Positions 1 to 8,644 of a DNA stretch of 20,643 nt are shown one piece after another. The notes beneath the pieces were generated by a model that worked only from the letters and a program-made list of their open reading frames with translations, made no database searches and was not told where the DNA came from. Source of the stretch: Prevotellaceae bacterium (GTDB taxonomy: Bacteria > Bacteroidota > Bacteroidia > Bacteroidales > Bacteroidaceae); NCBI GenBank assembly GCA_015256945.1, contig JABZLB010000039.1, positions 1 to 20,643 of the forward strand, given 5' to 3'. Made by a program: the position numbers and the translations under genes. Position 1 is the stretch's first letter. Every line of letters begins with the position of its first letter.

Positions 1-39
1 AAAATCCATGTGTCCTTGGTTCAACTCCAAGAGGTACCA
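1..39 (+). tRNA. tRNA-Phe(GAA), 3' part only
   Basis: The window opens inside the anticodon loop of a tRNA. Bases 1-4 (AAAA) fit positions 35-38, 5-9 the 3' half of the anticodon stem, and 10-14 (GTGTC) a short class I variable loop. The T arm is CTTGG-TTCAACT-CCAAG at 15-31. The 3' acceptor strand is AGGTACC (32-38) with discriminator A39. CCA is not encoded, as is common in Bacteroidetes. The short variable loop excludes tRNA-Leu, so an anticodon ending in AA points to Phe. The 5' half lies outside the window, so the anticodon's first base is inferred. Confidence 0.85.
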
Positions 40-55
40 CTTCCTCCTTTCATTC

Positions 56-93
56 AATCCGGTTTCCGTGTTATGCGGGGCCGGATTTTTTTT
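56..93 (+). terminator. Rho-independent terminator after the tRNA
   Basis: AATCCGG (56-62) pairs with CCGGATT (81-87) around an 18-nt loop and runs straight into eight T residues (86-93). It lies 17 nt downstream of the tRNA-Phe 3' end, so it most likely ends the tRNA transcript. Confidence 0.75.
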
Positions 94-181
94 ATTTTCA
101 GCTTATTTATTCCTTTCTTTGTGGCCTGAAGTTTCACGTTTTCTGTTGTTATGGTGCTGGCTTTATGGTGTTGAGGTCATC

Positions 182-269
182 GTTCGACGGCCGTCAGCAA
201 CGCTTACGGCGATTGTCGAACAATGCGTATGACGGCCGTCAGCAACGCTGCTCACGGCCGCCGTACAAT
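182..269 (+). repeat. 88-bp GC-rich repeat, left copy (flanks the operon)
   Basis: This is the first copy of a repeat found again at 10468-10555 in the same orientation. By hand alignment the copies differ at about 10 of 88 positions with no gap. Each copy holds two units 45 bp apart that begin with the perfect palindrome GACGGCCGTC (here 186-195 and 231-240) followed by AGCAACGCT. An inverted repeat GTTCGAC (182-188) / GTCGAAC (215-221) can form a hairpin. Weaker similarity to the other copy continues leftward to the ATGGT at 165. The two copies bracket the six-gene operon. Its GC content is much higher than that of the AT-rich flanks. No protein is proposed here; the open frame through it is matched in the other copy only because the DNA is repeated. 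Confidence 0.85.
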
Positions 270-493
270 CAACTTAACGTTGTAAATGCTGAAACCTGTT
301 GCCATAAAGCCCCTGACGAACAGGCTGTTTCGGGTTGCCATTAGCCCTTTAAACTGTAAGGGATGCACCTTGTTGAAATTTTCCCACGGAGCTTTTGTTT
401 TTCAAATCATGATGTTGCAATGTATGGTAAAAAGCCTGTTTTGTGTTCAGAAATTATGCGAGAACAGCCATTTCCCAGTCATTTTGTAACGTG
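270..493. other. Gene-poor stretch upstream of the operon
   Basis: No convincing gene is seen between the repeat and the operon promoter. A 67-codon open frame at 286-489 has no signal, motif or recognisable family and is not accepted. A weak hairpin CCCTT (345-349) / AAGGG (358-362) is present. Base composition is intermediate. Confidence 0.5.
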
Positions 494-513
494 AATACCC
501 ATTTTTAGGTATT
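494..513 (+). promoter_or_regulatory. Inverted repeat overlapping the operon promoter (possible operator)
   Basis: AATACC (494-499) and GGTATT (508-513) form a perfect 6-bp inverted repeat with 8 nt between the arms. The right arm overlaps the -33 element of the promoter before the TonB receptor gene, a position typical of a repressor site. It does not resemble the classical Fur box, so no regulator is named. A short palindrome can arise by chance. Confidence 0.35.
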
Positions 514-542
514 GTTTTGTAATTGTAATTTTTATAACTTTG
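511..542 (+). promoter_or_regulatory. Bacteroidetes-type promoter for the six-gene operon
   Basis: ATTG (511-514) and TAACTTTG (535-542) match the Bacteroidetes -33 and -7 (TAnnTTTG) elements with a 20-nt spacer. The same spacer is seen in two other promoters in this window. Transcription would begin near 549, about 50 nt before the receptor ATG at 599. Confidence 0.65.
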
Positions 543-598
543 CGAGCCAATCGAGAGTTTAAATTTAAAAAGTCAAAGTTCCTATATCTTAACAAGGT

Positions 599-3442
599 AT
601 GATAAGTCAGGTTAGCGGGTATCAAAAAAGTGTTTGTGTCTTTCTGTTTCTTTTTCTTTTTTGTTCGTATGCAGTGGCACAAACGGCTGGTAAGCTTACT
701 GGTGTGATAACCGACACAAAGGGCAATGCCGTTGAAACCGCATCGGTATCGCTCAACAATTCGCTCGTAACGCTGTCTGACGAACAGGGGCGTTTTACCC
801 TGATGGGTATTAAAAGTGGCGAATACGACTACCGCGTATCGTGCCTTGGCTATGAGGAAGTGCGCGGCAAGGCTGCATTTAAGGGCGATGGAACCGACCG
901 TCTTGACGTTAAATTAAAGCCTCTTGCCCTTACCTTACACGAAGTAACGGTTACAGCCCGCCAGCAAAGCATGGGCTCAAAATCGGTAATCGGGCAGGAC
1001 GCTATCCGCCATATCCAGCCCAAGAGCGTTGCCGATATGCTTCAGTTATTGCCTGGTGCACTAACCGTAAACCCGTCATTGAACAATCTTGGACAGGCTA
1101 ATATACGTGAAATTGACGGTAATGCCAGTAACGCGTTGGGCACGGCCGTCATACTTGATGGCGTACCCGTGAGTAATGATGCCAATTTACAGGCTGTCTC
1201 TACGTCGAAGGCAGGTGTGCGTTCGGGCTTGCAAAGCGACGGGATGAGCCAGCAAACTACGGCCGGGCGCGGTGTAGACCTGCGCACAATGGGAGCTGAT
1301 AATATCGAATCGGTAGAGGTAATACGTGGTATTCCCGGTGTTGAATATGGCAACTTAACCTCAGGAGTAGTTGTTATTAAAACGAAAGCCGGACGCAGTC
1401 CGCTCGAAGTAAAGCTTAAAGCCGACCCGTTTTCCAAGCTCGCTTACGTGGGCAAGGGCTTTGGTTTTAAGCATGGGGGAACAATCAATGCAGGTATTGA
1501 CTGGTCGCAATCGTATGCCGATGTGCGGAAACGCTATCAGGGTTACGACCGCATAACAGCCTCGGCAGGCTATTCCAACATCTTTAATGCCGGGAGCGAA
1601 CACCCTGTTACATTTCATGTTAACGGCTCGTTTTACAGCAATATCAATACGTATAAGCGTGATCCGCAGTTACAACAGCTGCAGCTTAACTACAAAAACG
1701 AGAATGTTGGCGGCCGTTTGTCGGTTCGGGGAAATATAAAAGTGAACAACTTCCTGACAGCCATCGATTATGATTTTTCGGCGCAGATAGCCCGAATGCT
1801 CGATACTCACCACGACTGGGTGTCGAATCCTGACGGTGTTATCACCAACAGCATGGTGAATAGTGAGGCTCAGGCACAGTTCCTTACAAGAGCTTATTAC
1901 AGCGATTACCGCATTGAGGGTAAGCCTTATAACTTTTATGCACAGGTTAAAACAAATAAGTATGTGCAGCTTGGCAGTAGCAATTTTACGAATATTAAAC
2001 TGGGCTTCGACTATCGTTTAGATGGTAACAGCGGTCGTGGATTGATGTTTGACATGAGCAATCCGCCACAAGCAGGCAGCGCACAGACGCTAAGGCCGCG
2101 GTCGTATCGTGATATTCCTGCCATGCAGGCATTGTCAATGTTCGTAGAAGACAATTCTACTTTACGCCTTGGTACAACGTCATTGCAGTTTGCTGCCGGC
2201 GTTCGCATAAGCAATTTATTCTTAAATAAGGATAAGGCAAAACAAGGATCGATATTCGTTGCCGAGCCACGTGCTAACCTTGAATACACATTTCTTACGA
2301 AGAAAAACAACAGTTTGTTCGATAAATTGGCCATAAGCGGAGGCTTTGGTATATCTAATAAATTGCCCACACTGTTATATCTGTATCCCGATAATGCTTA
2401 TTTCGACAGCAACAGCTTAAGTTATCAGGGAGGAACAGGAGCTAATTCGGCGTTGGCTATCATGACAACAAAGGTTATTTCGGATACGCAGAATGCCGGC
2501 TTAATGCCGGCACGGAGCACCAAATGGGAAATAGGGCTCAATGCACGAACAGGTAAAATGAAAGGTTATATTACGTATTTCAGCGAGCGTCACCGCCATG
2601 AGCTGGGCTTTGACAGCCGTTTAGCCTGGCTCAACTATAACAGATACAATGTACCTGTCGGCGCATCCGACCTGAGTTACAACCATGGAGTTGTAAACTA
2701 TATGTATGCCGGAGCAACACAAACCGCCACTGTTACACCGAAAAGTGAGATGGTAACATGGAGCTTCCCTATTAATAATGGCAGCACTGACAAGCATGGC
2801 ATAGAGTATTCGTGGGATTTTGGTACGTTCTCCCCATTGCGTACGTCGCTCAATGTGGACGGTGCCTGGTTCCATATTAAGCGTAAGTCGGAAACACCTT
2901 CGGTATATTTCATCCAGAAAGATTACGATTATGCCTCTGTCTTACCTGCCGGAGAAGGTTCTGTTAGTGACCGGTTTAACACCAATTTTCGCTTTATTAC
3001 CCATATTCCACAGGTAAAAATGATATTCACGACAACATTGCAGGTGGTATGGTACGAAAGTTCGCGTATTATTTATGAAGATAAGGCAGGAGCTTCGCTT
3101 TATCATTTGTCGGCCGGTGGCACGCATTACGTGGTGTCTCCATCGGGTTTTTATAACCGTCAGGCACAGTGGACGCCATGGCAAACCAGCTATGACAACG
3201 ATCCGCGATATAGCAATATAGCCCGAAACTTTATGATTTATGCCTTCAAGGCCGACAATATCAGTCCGTGGGCCATGCTGAATTTCCGCTTCACAAAGGA
3301 GTTGGGCAAGGTAGCTGAGCTTTCTTTTATGGCCAATAACTTCTTAAATATGCGTAAGTATCATGTTAATTCAAACTCAGGTGCCAAAAGTAAGCTGCAT
3401 CCCGATAGCTATTTCGGTGCCGAAATAAAGTTGAAATTCTAA
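599..3442 (+). CDS. TonB-dependent outer-membrane receptor
   Basis: This 947-residue protein should import a ligand across the outer membrane using TonB energy. A Sec signal peptide covers residues 1-27 (cleavage after AVA). A carboxypeptidase regulatory-like domain follows (about 30-115, typical GxVxDxxGxxxxxAxV pattern). The plug domain (about 120-265) contains the paired motifs VILDGVPV and SVEVIRGIPGVEYG. The rest is the 22-strand barrel, ending in Phe (KLKF) as outer-membrane barrels do. Length is normal for the family. It leads the operon. No SusD-like partner follows, which argues against a classical glycan-uptake pair. The neighbouring HmuY-like gene and proteases suggest heme, iron or peptide as ligand; this is inference. 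The ATG at 599 is the start that directly precedes the signal peptide, about 50 nt after the predicted transcription start. Confidence 0.93.
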   Translation: MISQVSGYQKSVCVFLFLFLFCSYAVAQTAGKLTGVITDTKGNAVETASVSLNNSLVTLSDEQGRFTLMGIKSGEYDYRVSCLGYEEVRGKAAFKGDGTDRLDVKLKPLALTLHEVTVTARQQSMGSKSVIGQDAIRHIQPKSVADMLQLLPGALTVNPSLNNLGQANIREIDGNASNALGTAVILDGVPVSNDANLQAVSTSKAGVRSGLQSDGMSQQTTAGRGVDLRTMGADNIESVEVIRGIPGVEYGNLTSGVVVIKTKAGRSPLEVKLKADPFSKLAYVGKGFGFKHGGTINAGIDWSQSYADVRKRYQGYDRITASAGYSNIFNAGSEHPVTFHVNGSFYSNINTYKRDPQLQQLQLNYKNENVGGRLSVRGNIKVNNFLTAIDYDFSAQIARMLDTHHDWVSNPDGVITNSMVNSEAQAQFLTRAYYSDYRIEGKPYNFYAQVKTNKYVQLGSSNFTNIKLGFDYRLDGNSGRGLMFDMSNPPQAGSAQTLRPRSYRDIPAMQALSMFVEDNSTLRLGTTSLQFAAGVRISNLFLNKDKAKQGSIFVAEPRANLEYTFLTKKNNSLFDKLAISGGFGISNKLPTLLYLYPDNAYFDSNSLSYQGGTGANSALAIMTTKVISDTQNAGLMPARSTKWEIGLNARTGKMKGYITYFSERHRHELGFDSRLAWLNYNRYNVPVGASDLSYNHGVVNYMYAGATQTATVTPKSEMVTWSFPINNGSTDKHGIEYSWDFGTFSPLRTSLNVDGAWFHIKRKSETPSVYFIQKDYDYASVLPAGEGSVSDRFNTNFRFITHIPQVKMIFTTTLQVVWYESSRIIYEDKAGASLYHLSAGGTHYVVSPSGFYNRQAQWTPWQTSYDNDPRYSNIARNFMIYAFKADNISPWAMLNFRFTKELGKVAELSFMANNFLNMRKYHVNSNSGAKSKLHPDSYFGAEIKLKF

Positions 3443-3529
3443 CGTGATGGCTTCAGCCGGGTTCATGAAATACAGAACAGAAGTATCAATTAATGACAAT
3501 AAATTATTTAACTAACAACAGATAACGAA

Positions 3530-4729
3530 ATGAAAAACTTAGCAAGTAAACTATTGGCTGCGGCACTTTTATTAGTGGGTTCAGCAGCATTTTTCTCATG
3601 TAATAATGATGACGACGTAAAGATAAAGTCGTATCCTATGGAAGTTAAGTTCGCTTTGAACGACGGACTGGCATGGAATAATATTACCGATGCTAAACTT
3701 ATTGTAAGCAACGACAAGGGTTTGCACGATACAATCAGTATTAAAGGCGATACAACGATTACGTTTGTACAAGGACAATACAACTTTGTTGTAACCGGAA
3801 AAGTAAAGGATGAGGCTGCCGCTTACGTGCAGGGCACGGCCGGTGCAAACCTTTTCCAGAATGCAACAGTTAATGTAGCTTTGTCGAAGGTAGTGCGTTC
3901 TTCGCTCATCTTCAAAGCTATCTATACCACAGGAGGCAAGCAAGGCTATATGAAGGATGGCTATTTTGAGATAGTTAACAACAGCGACGAGGTACAATAT
4001 CTCGACGGACTGATTCTCTCTGCGCCAGCAGGAAAACAGCAAAACAAAAATGCGTGGCAGGCAAATGGCTTTGAAGACCTGTACGCTTGCGGACAAGGAC
4101 AGGTGCTTGCTTTCCCAGGCTCAGGACATGACTATCCATTACAGCCTGGCCAAAGCGTGTTAATTGCCAACGATGGCGCCAATCATAAGGACCTTGCAGG
4201 TGCTGGAAACCACTGCCCTGACCTGTCAAAGGCCGACTGGGAGGTTTATCTCAGTTATGTAAATGGCGAAATTGACTACCCCGCTAAGAACTTAGATGTA
4301 ATCTTTGTAAACAATAAGTATATGAAAGCCTTTGGTTTAGGTTTCTTCGGCAGGGCATATGTGCTGGCCCGTTTGCCCCAGGGCATGACGCCTGAAGCCT
4401 TTGCTGCCGACCACAGTAACATAAAAAAGGAACCGGGTAACGCTGCTGCGACAATGGAATATCTGGTTATTCCAAGTAAGTATGTGCTTGATGCGGTTGA
4501 CATTTGGGACGCACAGACAACTAATCACTATCCTACATTCCTGGCAAAAGACGATGCAGAGGGTGTGCTTGCAAGCAAGGCCTGGGAAGGCAAATGCGTG
4601 CGCCGTAAGGTAACAAAGGTTGTAAACGGAAGGGCTTATTATCAGGATACCAACAATTCGGTAAACGATTTCTTGAACAATCAGGAGCTTAAGCCGGGAG
4701 TTACACCTGCTGTGGCCGACAACCAATAA
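3530..4729 (+). CDS. DUF4876 family lipoprotein
   Basis: This 399-residue protein has a lipoprotein signal peptide with lipobox FFSC and lipidated Cys24, followed by NNDDD, an acidic stretch that in Bacteroidetes often accompanies surface export of lipoproteins. Residues about 35-120 form a beta-rich, transthyretin-like segment (GQYNFVVTG). The later part resembles the DUF4876/lamin-tail-like fold: an IYTTGG segment, GYFEIVNNSDEVQYLDG, and PLQPGQSVLIAN. The family has no established biochemical function that I know of. It lies 87 nt after the TonB receptor gene and is probably its surface or periplasm-facing lipoprotein partner, a role inferred from position only. Family assignment comes from recognised motifs, not from a search. 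Confidence 0.8.
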   Translation: MKNLASKLLAAALLLVGSAAFFSCNNDDDVKIKSYPMEVKFALNDGLAWNNITDAKLIVSNDKGLHDTISIKGDTTITFVQGQYNFVVTGKVKDEAAAYVQGTAGANLFQNATVNVALSKVVRSSLIFKAIYTTGGKQGYMKDGYFEIVNNSDEVQYLDGLILSAPAGKQQNKNAWQANGFEDLYACGQGQVLAFPGSGHDYPLQPGQSVLIANDGANHKDLAGAGNHCPDLSKADWEVYLSYVNGEIDYPAKNLDVIFVNNKYMKAFGLGFFGRAYVLARLPQGMTPEAFAADHSNIKKEPGNAAATMEYLVIPSKYVLDAVDIWDAQTTNHYPTFLAKDDAEGVLASKAWEGKCVRRKVTKVVNGRAYYQDTNNSVNDFLNNQELKPGVTPAVADNQ

Positions 4730-4806
4730 ACAATTTGTGGCGCAGGTTATGCCATAACGATGGAAGCAATGAACAGTAACGATTGGCAATTCACACTTTA
4801 TTTACG

Positions 4807-6396
4807 ATGAGAAGATTCTTGTTTTTAGTCTTATTAAGCGCCTTCGGACACGAAGTTTATGCCCAGGAAAGCAGTAAGATACAATTAAAAGACCGTTTGA
4901 ATGACAGGGAAATAAACTTCCTTGACAACATTTTTACGGGTACTTCCAATCCTGCAGCACTATCGTTTAACACGGTTCAAACGCTTACTCGCGCCACTTT
5001 GAATACGCATTTTGAACGTGGCGGTTTCCACTTTGTGGATGAATCGCCGCGATATAACGACTTTTCGGTTGATATTTCAGGTTTGAAACGTATGGGCAAA
5101 CTGAGTCTTTCGGGCGACATTACTTATGTTAATTCGAAGGCTTTTGACCATCGTTGGAACAATACTGCATTGTTAACGACGCGAAATCCGTTTGTTCTGG
5201 GCGATTCAATAGCCAGTAATGTCAACCAGGAAAGCTTTTCAATGCACGCAGCTGCTTCGCTTAAGATGACGGAAAAACTGTATACGGCCTTGAAGTTGCA
5301 GTTTGTAACGACCAGCCTTTCTGACCAGACCGACCCGCGTCCCAAGACAAATGCCATGCGCTTTGAAGCTAAACCGGGCGTAGTTTGGCGTATCGACGGC
5401 CGCAATAACTTAGGTATTGCGGGTAACATGGGTATGTACAGGTCGGACATTTCCCACACCATTGTAAACAATTTGGTGAATAATGTTTATTTCCTGATGA
5501 AAGGAATGGGCGACAACATGCAGTTTACCAGTAGCGATGTGTTGAGTTATCCGCGCGATTATAAAGGTACAAGCATCGCTGGTTCTGCCCAATGGAATAC
5601 ACTGTCCAGAGGTTTTTCCAATCTCATAGAATTGAATTTTTCGGCTAATAACGAAACAGCCACAGATGGAGGAGCGGCTTATACATTTAAGGGTGGCGAC
5701 TATTCGGCCCGGCAAATCGCTCTATACGACAGATTTTCGTTTAAGACTTCTGATACGTTCTGGCATCAATTAATGATGCGTGCTGCCTATATCAGTGACG
5801 ATGGCTATTGGTATGATCAGCGCCGTGTGGTTGATACACAGCATGCCAACAGGGTTTATTATGAAGTTCTCAATAAGTCGAAGGTGCAAAATTCAACGTA
5901 TGCACAGGCTCTTTTAGAGTATCGTCTTGATAAAAGACATGGCGAAGATGCACCAGTATGGACGGCATGTGTGAACGGTGGCGTTGTTTCGCAACAAACT
6001 ACACACTATGAAGCCGACATCTATAAGCAAAAATTCAATGCGCTTAACGCTGAAATTAACTTTACCCGACGTTGGAAATGGAATACCTGTTACGTTGAAG
6101 CCACAGCAGGAACACAGTATGCAACACCCCTTGGTACGCCTGTTTATACGTCGGTTCGTGGCAAACTGGCCGATGCTTATTCGCGTCCGGCATTCGAGTA
6201 TTCTACGGCATCGCGTATAGGTTTCAACACGCAGCTAATGGTTTCATTGCCTCTGCGCCTTTATGCAGCACCGACGTGGCTTAACGTTTATGTAAAAAAC
6301 CGTCATACATTCTATACGGATAGCAACCGCTTTTCGTCATTATATAAAGATACATCGCGCAGTTTGATTGATGCAGGACTAAGTTTAACACTGTAA
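4807..6396 (+). CDS. DUF6850-like outer-membrane beta-barrel protein
   Basis: This is a 529-residue protein of unknown function. An in-frame TTG at 4783 would add eight residues. The ATG at 4807 is preferred because it directly precedes a clean signal peptide (MRRFLFLVLLSAFG, cleavage after VYA, then QESS). The mature N-terminus carries DRLNDREINFLDN and TSNPAALSF, which I associate with the DUF6850 barrel family. The remainder has many alternating, aromatic-rich strands (for example the YWYDQRR region) and ends SLTL, which fits a porin-like barrel. It lies 77 nt after the DUF4876 gene, an association I recall from other Bacteroidetes TonB operons. The family name is moderately certain. The outer-membrane location is well supported by the sequence pattern. 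Confidence 0.72.
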   Translation: MRRFLFLVLLSAFGHEVYAQESSKIQLKDRLNDREINFLDNIFTGTSNPAALSFNTVQTLTRATLNTHFERGGFHFVDESPRYNDFSVDISGLKRMGKLSLSGDITYVNSKAFDHRWNNTALLTTRNPFVLGDSIASNVNQESFSMHAAASLKMTEKLYTALKLQFVTTSLSDQTDPRPKTNAMRFEAKPGVVWRIDGRNNLGIAGNMGMYRSDISHTIVNNLVNNVYFLMKGMGDNMQFTSSDVLSYPRDYKGTSIAGSAQWNTLSRGFSNLIELNFSANNETATDGGAAYTFKGGDYSARQIALYDRFSFKTSDTFWHQLMMRAAYISDDGYWYDQRRVVDTQHANRVYYEVLNKSKVQNSTYAQALLEYRLDKRHGEDAPVWTACVNGGVVSQQTTHYEADIYKQKFNALNAEINFTRRWKWNTCYVEATAGTQYATPLGTPVYTSVRGKLADAYSRPAFEYSTASRIGFNTQLMVSLPLRLYAAPTWLNVYVKNRHTFYTDSNRFSSLYKDTSRSLIDAGLSLTL

Positions 6397-6466
6397 ATCA
6401 TACCATATTTACAGACAGTTTATACAATAACGAGTCCTCGAAAACAACATAAAACAAAAACAAAAT

Positions 6467-8644
6467 ATGAATAAACACTTTTTCAGTCTGTTGATGTTAT
6501 GCCTGTTTGTAACAGGCAGCATGCAGGCTGCATTGGCTAAACGCGGGTTTGCTATTGTGGTAGACCCGAAAAGTTACACCGAAGCCAGACCCGAAATAGA
6601 CGAATATGCCCGCGCCATTGAAACGTTACAGGGCATGAAAGTAAGCATTGTAGTTGATAAATGGGGCGTTCCTGATTCGATAAGAGCAGAACTAAAGCGC
6701 CTTTATTATCAAAAAAACGGTATTGAAGGAGCCGTATTGGTAGGCGATATTCCTGTGGCAATGATTCGTGATGCCCAGCATCTTACGAGCGCTTTTAAGA
6801 TGGATCAGCGCCACGACAGGAAAGAATCGTCGGTACCTTCCGACAGATTCTATGACGATTTTGACCTGAAATTCAAATACATAGGCAAGGATGACGACGC
6901 GCCATACTTCTATTATTCACTCACAGCACAGTCGGCACAGAAGGTAGAACCCGAGCTTTTCCTCGGCCGAATACGTCCTACTGATGTGGGCGGTACGTCG
7001 CGCTATGCCAAACTTCGTGCTTATCTGCGCAAGGCTACGGCTGAAAAACGTCGTGTCAACAAGCTTGATCAGCTGTTGTATTTCAGCGGTCACGGCTATA
7101 TTTCAGCCTCTATGGTAGCCCGGATGGACGAGAAATTAGGATGGTATGAGCATTTCCCCTGGCTTAAAACACAACGCGAAGGCATTGGCTATATTGACCA
7201 CAGCCAGCAGAAAGATGTAAAATTTCTGTTGATGAATGAGCTGCAACGTCCCGACTTAGACTTTGCCATGCTTCATCATCACGGTGCTCCTGATACGCAA
7301 TACTTAAACGGTGCTCCGCAGATAGAGTCGGCAGAGCAGGCAAAAGACATGATGGCCGACTATTGTCGCAGCTATCTTCGTAACCAGGTTGCAAAAGGAA
7401 AGAACCGCGACAGCGTAACAAAGGTGCTGTGTAAGCGCTTTGATATTCCTGAAAGCTGGCTGGCAAAGGCTTTTGACAAGGATGTTGTTGCTGCCGATTC
7501 AACCAACGATGCCAACAAGGATTTGGTGTTAAAAGACTTTGGCATTTATCAATTTCACCCCAATTGTCGTGCTATTTTGTTCGACGCTTGCTACAATGGT
7601 TCGTTCCATCTGGACGATTGCATTGCCGATGAATACATATTTAACGATGGAAAAACAATTGCATGTATCGCCAATTCGGTCAATGTGCTGCAGGATAAAT
7701 GGGCCGATCGTTACGTGGGTCTGTTGGGATTGGGTGCCTATATCGGCAATGTCGTAAAGTTTAGCGGCTATTTAGAGTCGCAGTGTATTGGCGATCCTAC
7801 GTTCGCTTTCGCCCCTGCGGTGAAGATAGACGGCATAAATGAGATGCTCTCATCGACCGATTCGAAGGTATGGAGGCGTTATTTGTCGGATAAAGAATTA
7901 CCCGATATGCAGTCGATGGCGATGGAAAAGCTTTTCGATAATGGCCAGCTTTCAACATCACAGCTGCTCAATATGTTCCGCACGTCTACGTCAGCTCTTG
8001 TTCGTTTGCAAGCTTTGGAATTACTTTCTGAGAAGCATGACGACAACTTTATTGAAGCTGTGAAGCTGGGTGTTGACGACAGCTACGAGCTTGTACAGCG
8101 TTTTGCCATTAATTTTATTGGAAAAAGCGGAGATGAACGCCTTGTTCCCGCTCTTATTCATAAGAGTATTTCGAACAACACTTCGGAACGATGCAACTTC
8201 AGTCTTATGAATGCGATGACCATGTTTAAGAAGGATGTGCTCATGAGCGAGTTTAAAAAGCAGTTCAATAATCCTGATGTACAGTATTTTAATAAGGAGA
8301 AAGTAGGGCAGGCTATTGCAAAGGCAATCGATTCGAATGCCGGTAAGTGGACCGAATACATGGAGAATATCATCGGTCCTGCAACGCCAAAGAAACGCCG
8401 TATCATGAGTATCAGGACGTCACGCAACTATTGTCCTCCTTATTATATTCCACAAATGATGGATTATATTAAGACAAGTAACGACCCCGAAGTGCAGAAA
8501 GCCATTTTCGAATCGTTGGGATGGCGTCGCAATTCTTACATGGCTCCACGCATTGCAGCCTTTGCAAAAGCTTGCAGCGAGGACAGCAAGTATCCTGAAG
8601 ATGTGCGTGAAGAAGCGCTGAAGACATACAACAGGCTTAAATGA
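6467..8644 (+). CDS. Gingipain-like (family C25, clan CD) cysteine peptidase with HEAT-like C-terminus
   Basis: This is a predicted secreted cysteine peptidase of 725 residues. A signal peptide covers about 1-24 (AALA, then KRG). The N-terminal domain has the C25 look: GAVLVGDIPVAMI near residue 100 and LLYFSGHGY with His209. The likely catalytic His is His272 in MLHHHG and the nucleophile is Cys375 in FDACYNGSF, followed by QCIGDPTFAFAP, the usual end of the domain. Residues about 455-725 are all helical and read as HEAT-like repeats (LVRLQALELLSEK, ELVQRFAINFIG). No prodomain and no type IX secretion C-terminal domain are seen, unlike true gingipains, so a periplasmic site is more likely. 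Its stop overlaps the next start (ATGA), implying translational coupling. Substrate specificity cannot be read from the sequence. Confidence 0.82.
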   Translation: MNKHFFSLLMLCLFVTGSMQAALAKRGFAIVVDPKSYTEARPEIDEYARAIETLQGMKVSIVVDKWGVPDSIRAELKRLYYQKNGIEGAVLVGDIPVAMIRDAQHLTSAFKMDQRHDRKESSVPSDRFYDDFDLKFKYIGKDDDAPYFYYSLTAQSAQKVEPELFLGRIRPTDVGGTSRYAKLRAYLRKATAEKRRVNKLDQLLYFSGHGYISASMVARMDEKLGWYEHFPWLKTQREGIGYIDHSQQKDVKFLLMNELQRPDLDFAMLHHHGAPDTQYLNGAPQIESAEQAKDMMADYCRSYLRNQVAKGKNRDSVTKVLCKRFDIPESWLAKAFDKDVVAADSTNDANKDLVLKDFGIYQFHPNCRAILFDACYNGSFHLDDCIADEYIFNDGKTIACIANSVNVLQDKWADRYVGLLGLGAYIGNVVKFSGYLESQCIGDPTFAFAPAVKIDGINEMLSSTDSKVWRRYLSDKELPDMQSMAMEKLFDNGQLSTSQLLNMFRTSTSALVRLQALELLSEKHDDNFIEAVKLGVDDSYELVQRFAINFIGKSGDERLVPALIHKSISNNTSERCNFSLMNAMTMFKKDVLMSEFKKQFNNPDVQYFNKEKVGQAIAKAIDSNAGKWTEYMENIIGPATPKKRRIMSIRTSRNYCPPYYIPQMMDYIKTSNDPEVQKAIFESLGWRRNSYMAPRIAAFAKACSEDSKYPEDVREEALKTYNRLK

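Noticed and set aside
8..232. 74-codon open frame at the left edge
   Set aside because: It begins inside the tRNA-Phe, runs through its terminator and ends in the 88-bp repeat. Its C-terminal residues recur at the right repeat only because the DNA is repeated.
182..269. CRISPR array
   Set aside because: Only two 45-bp-spaced units per copy, the intervening sequence is itself repeated in the second locus, and no cas genes are present.
286..489. 67-codon frame upstream of the operon
   Set aside because: No ribosome site, signal or family features, and no promoter; composition looks non-coding.
1141..1152. ACGGCCGTC within the TonB receptor gene as a further repeat copy
   Set aside because: Only the short core matches and the surrounding sequence is coding; probably chance.
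4783..4806. Upstream TTG start for the DUF6850-like gene
   Set aside because: It adds eight residues before a signal peptide that is complete from the ATG at 4807.
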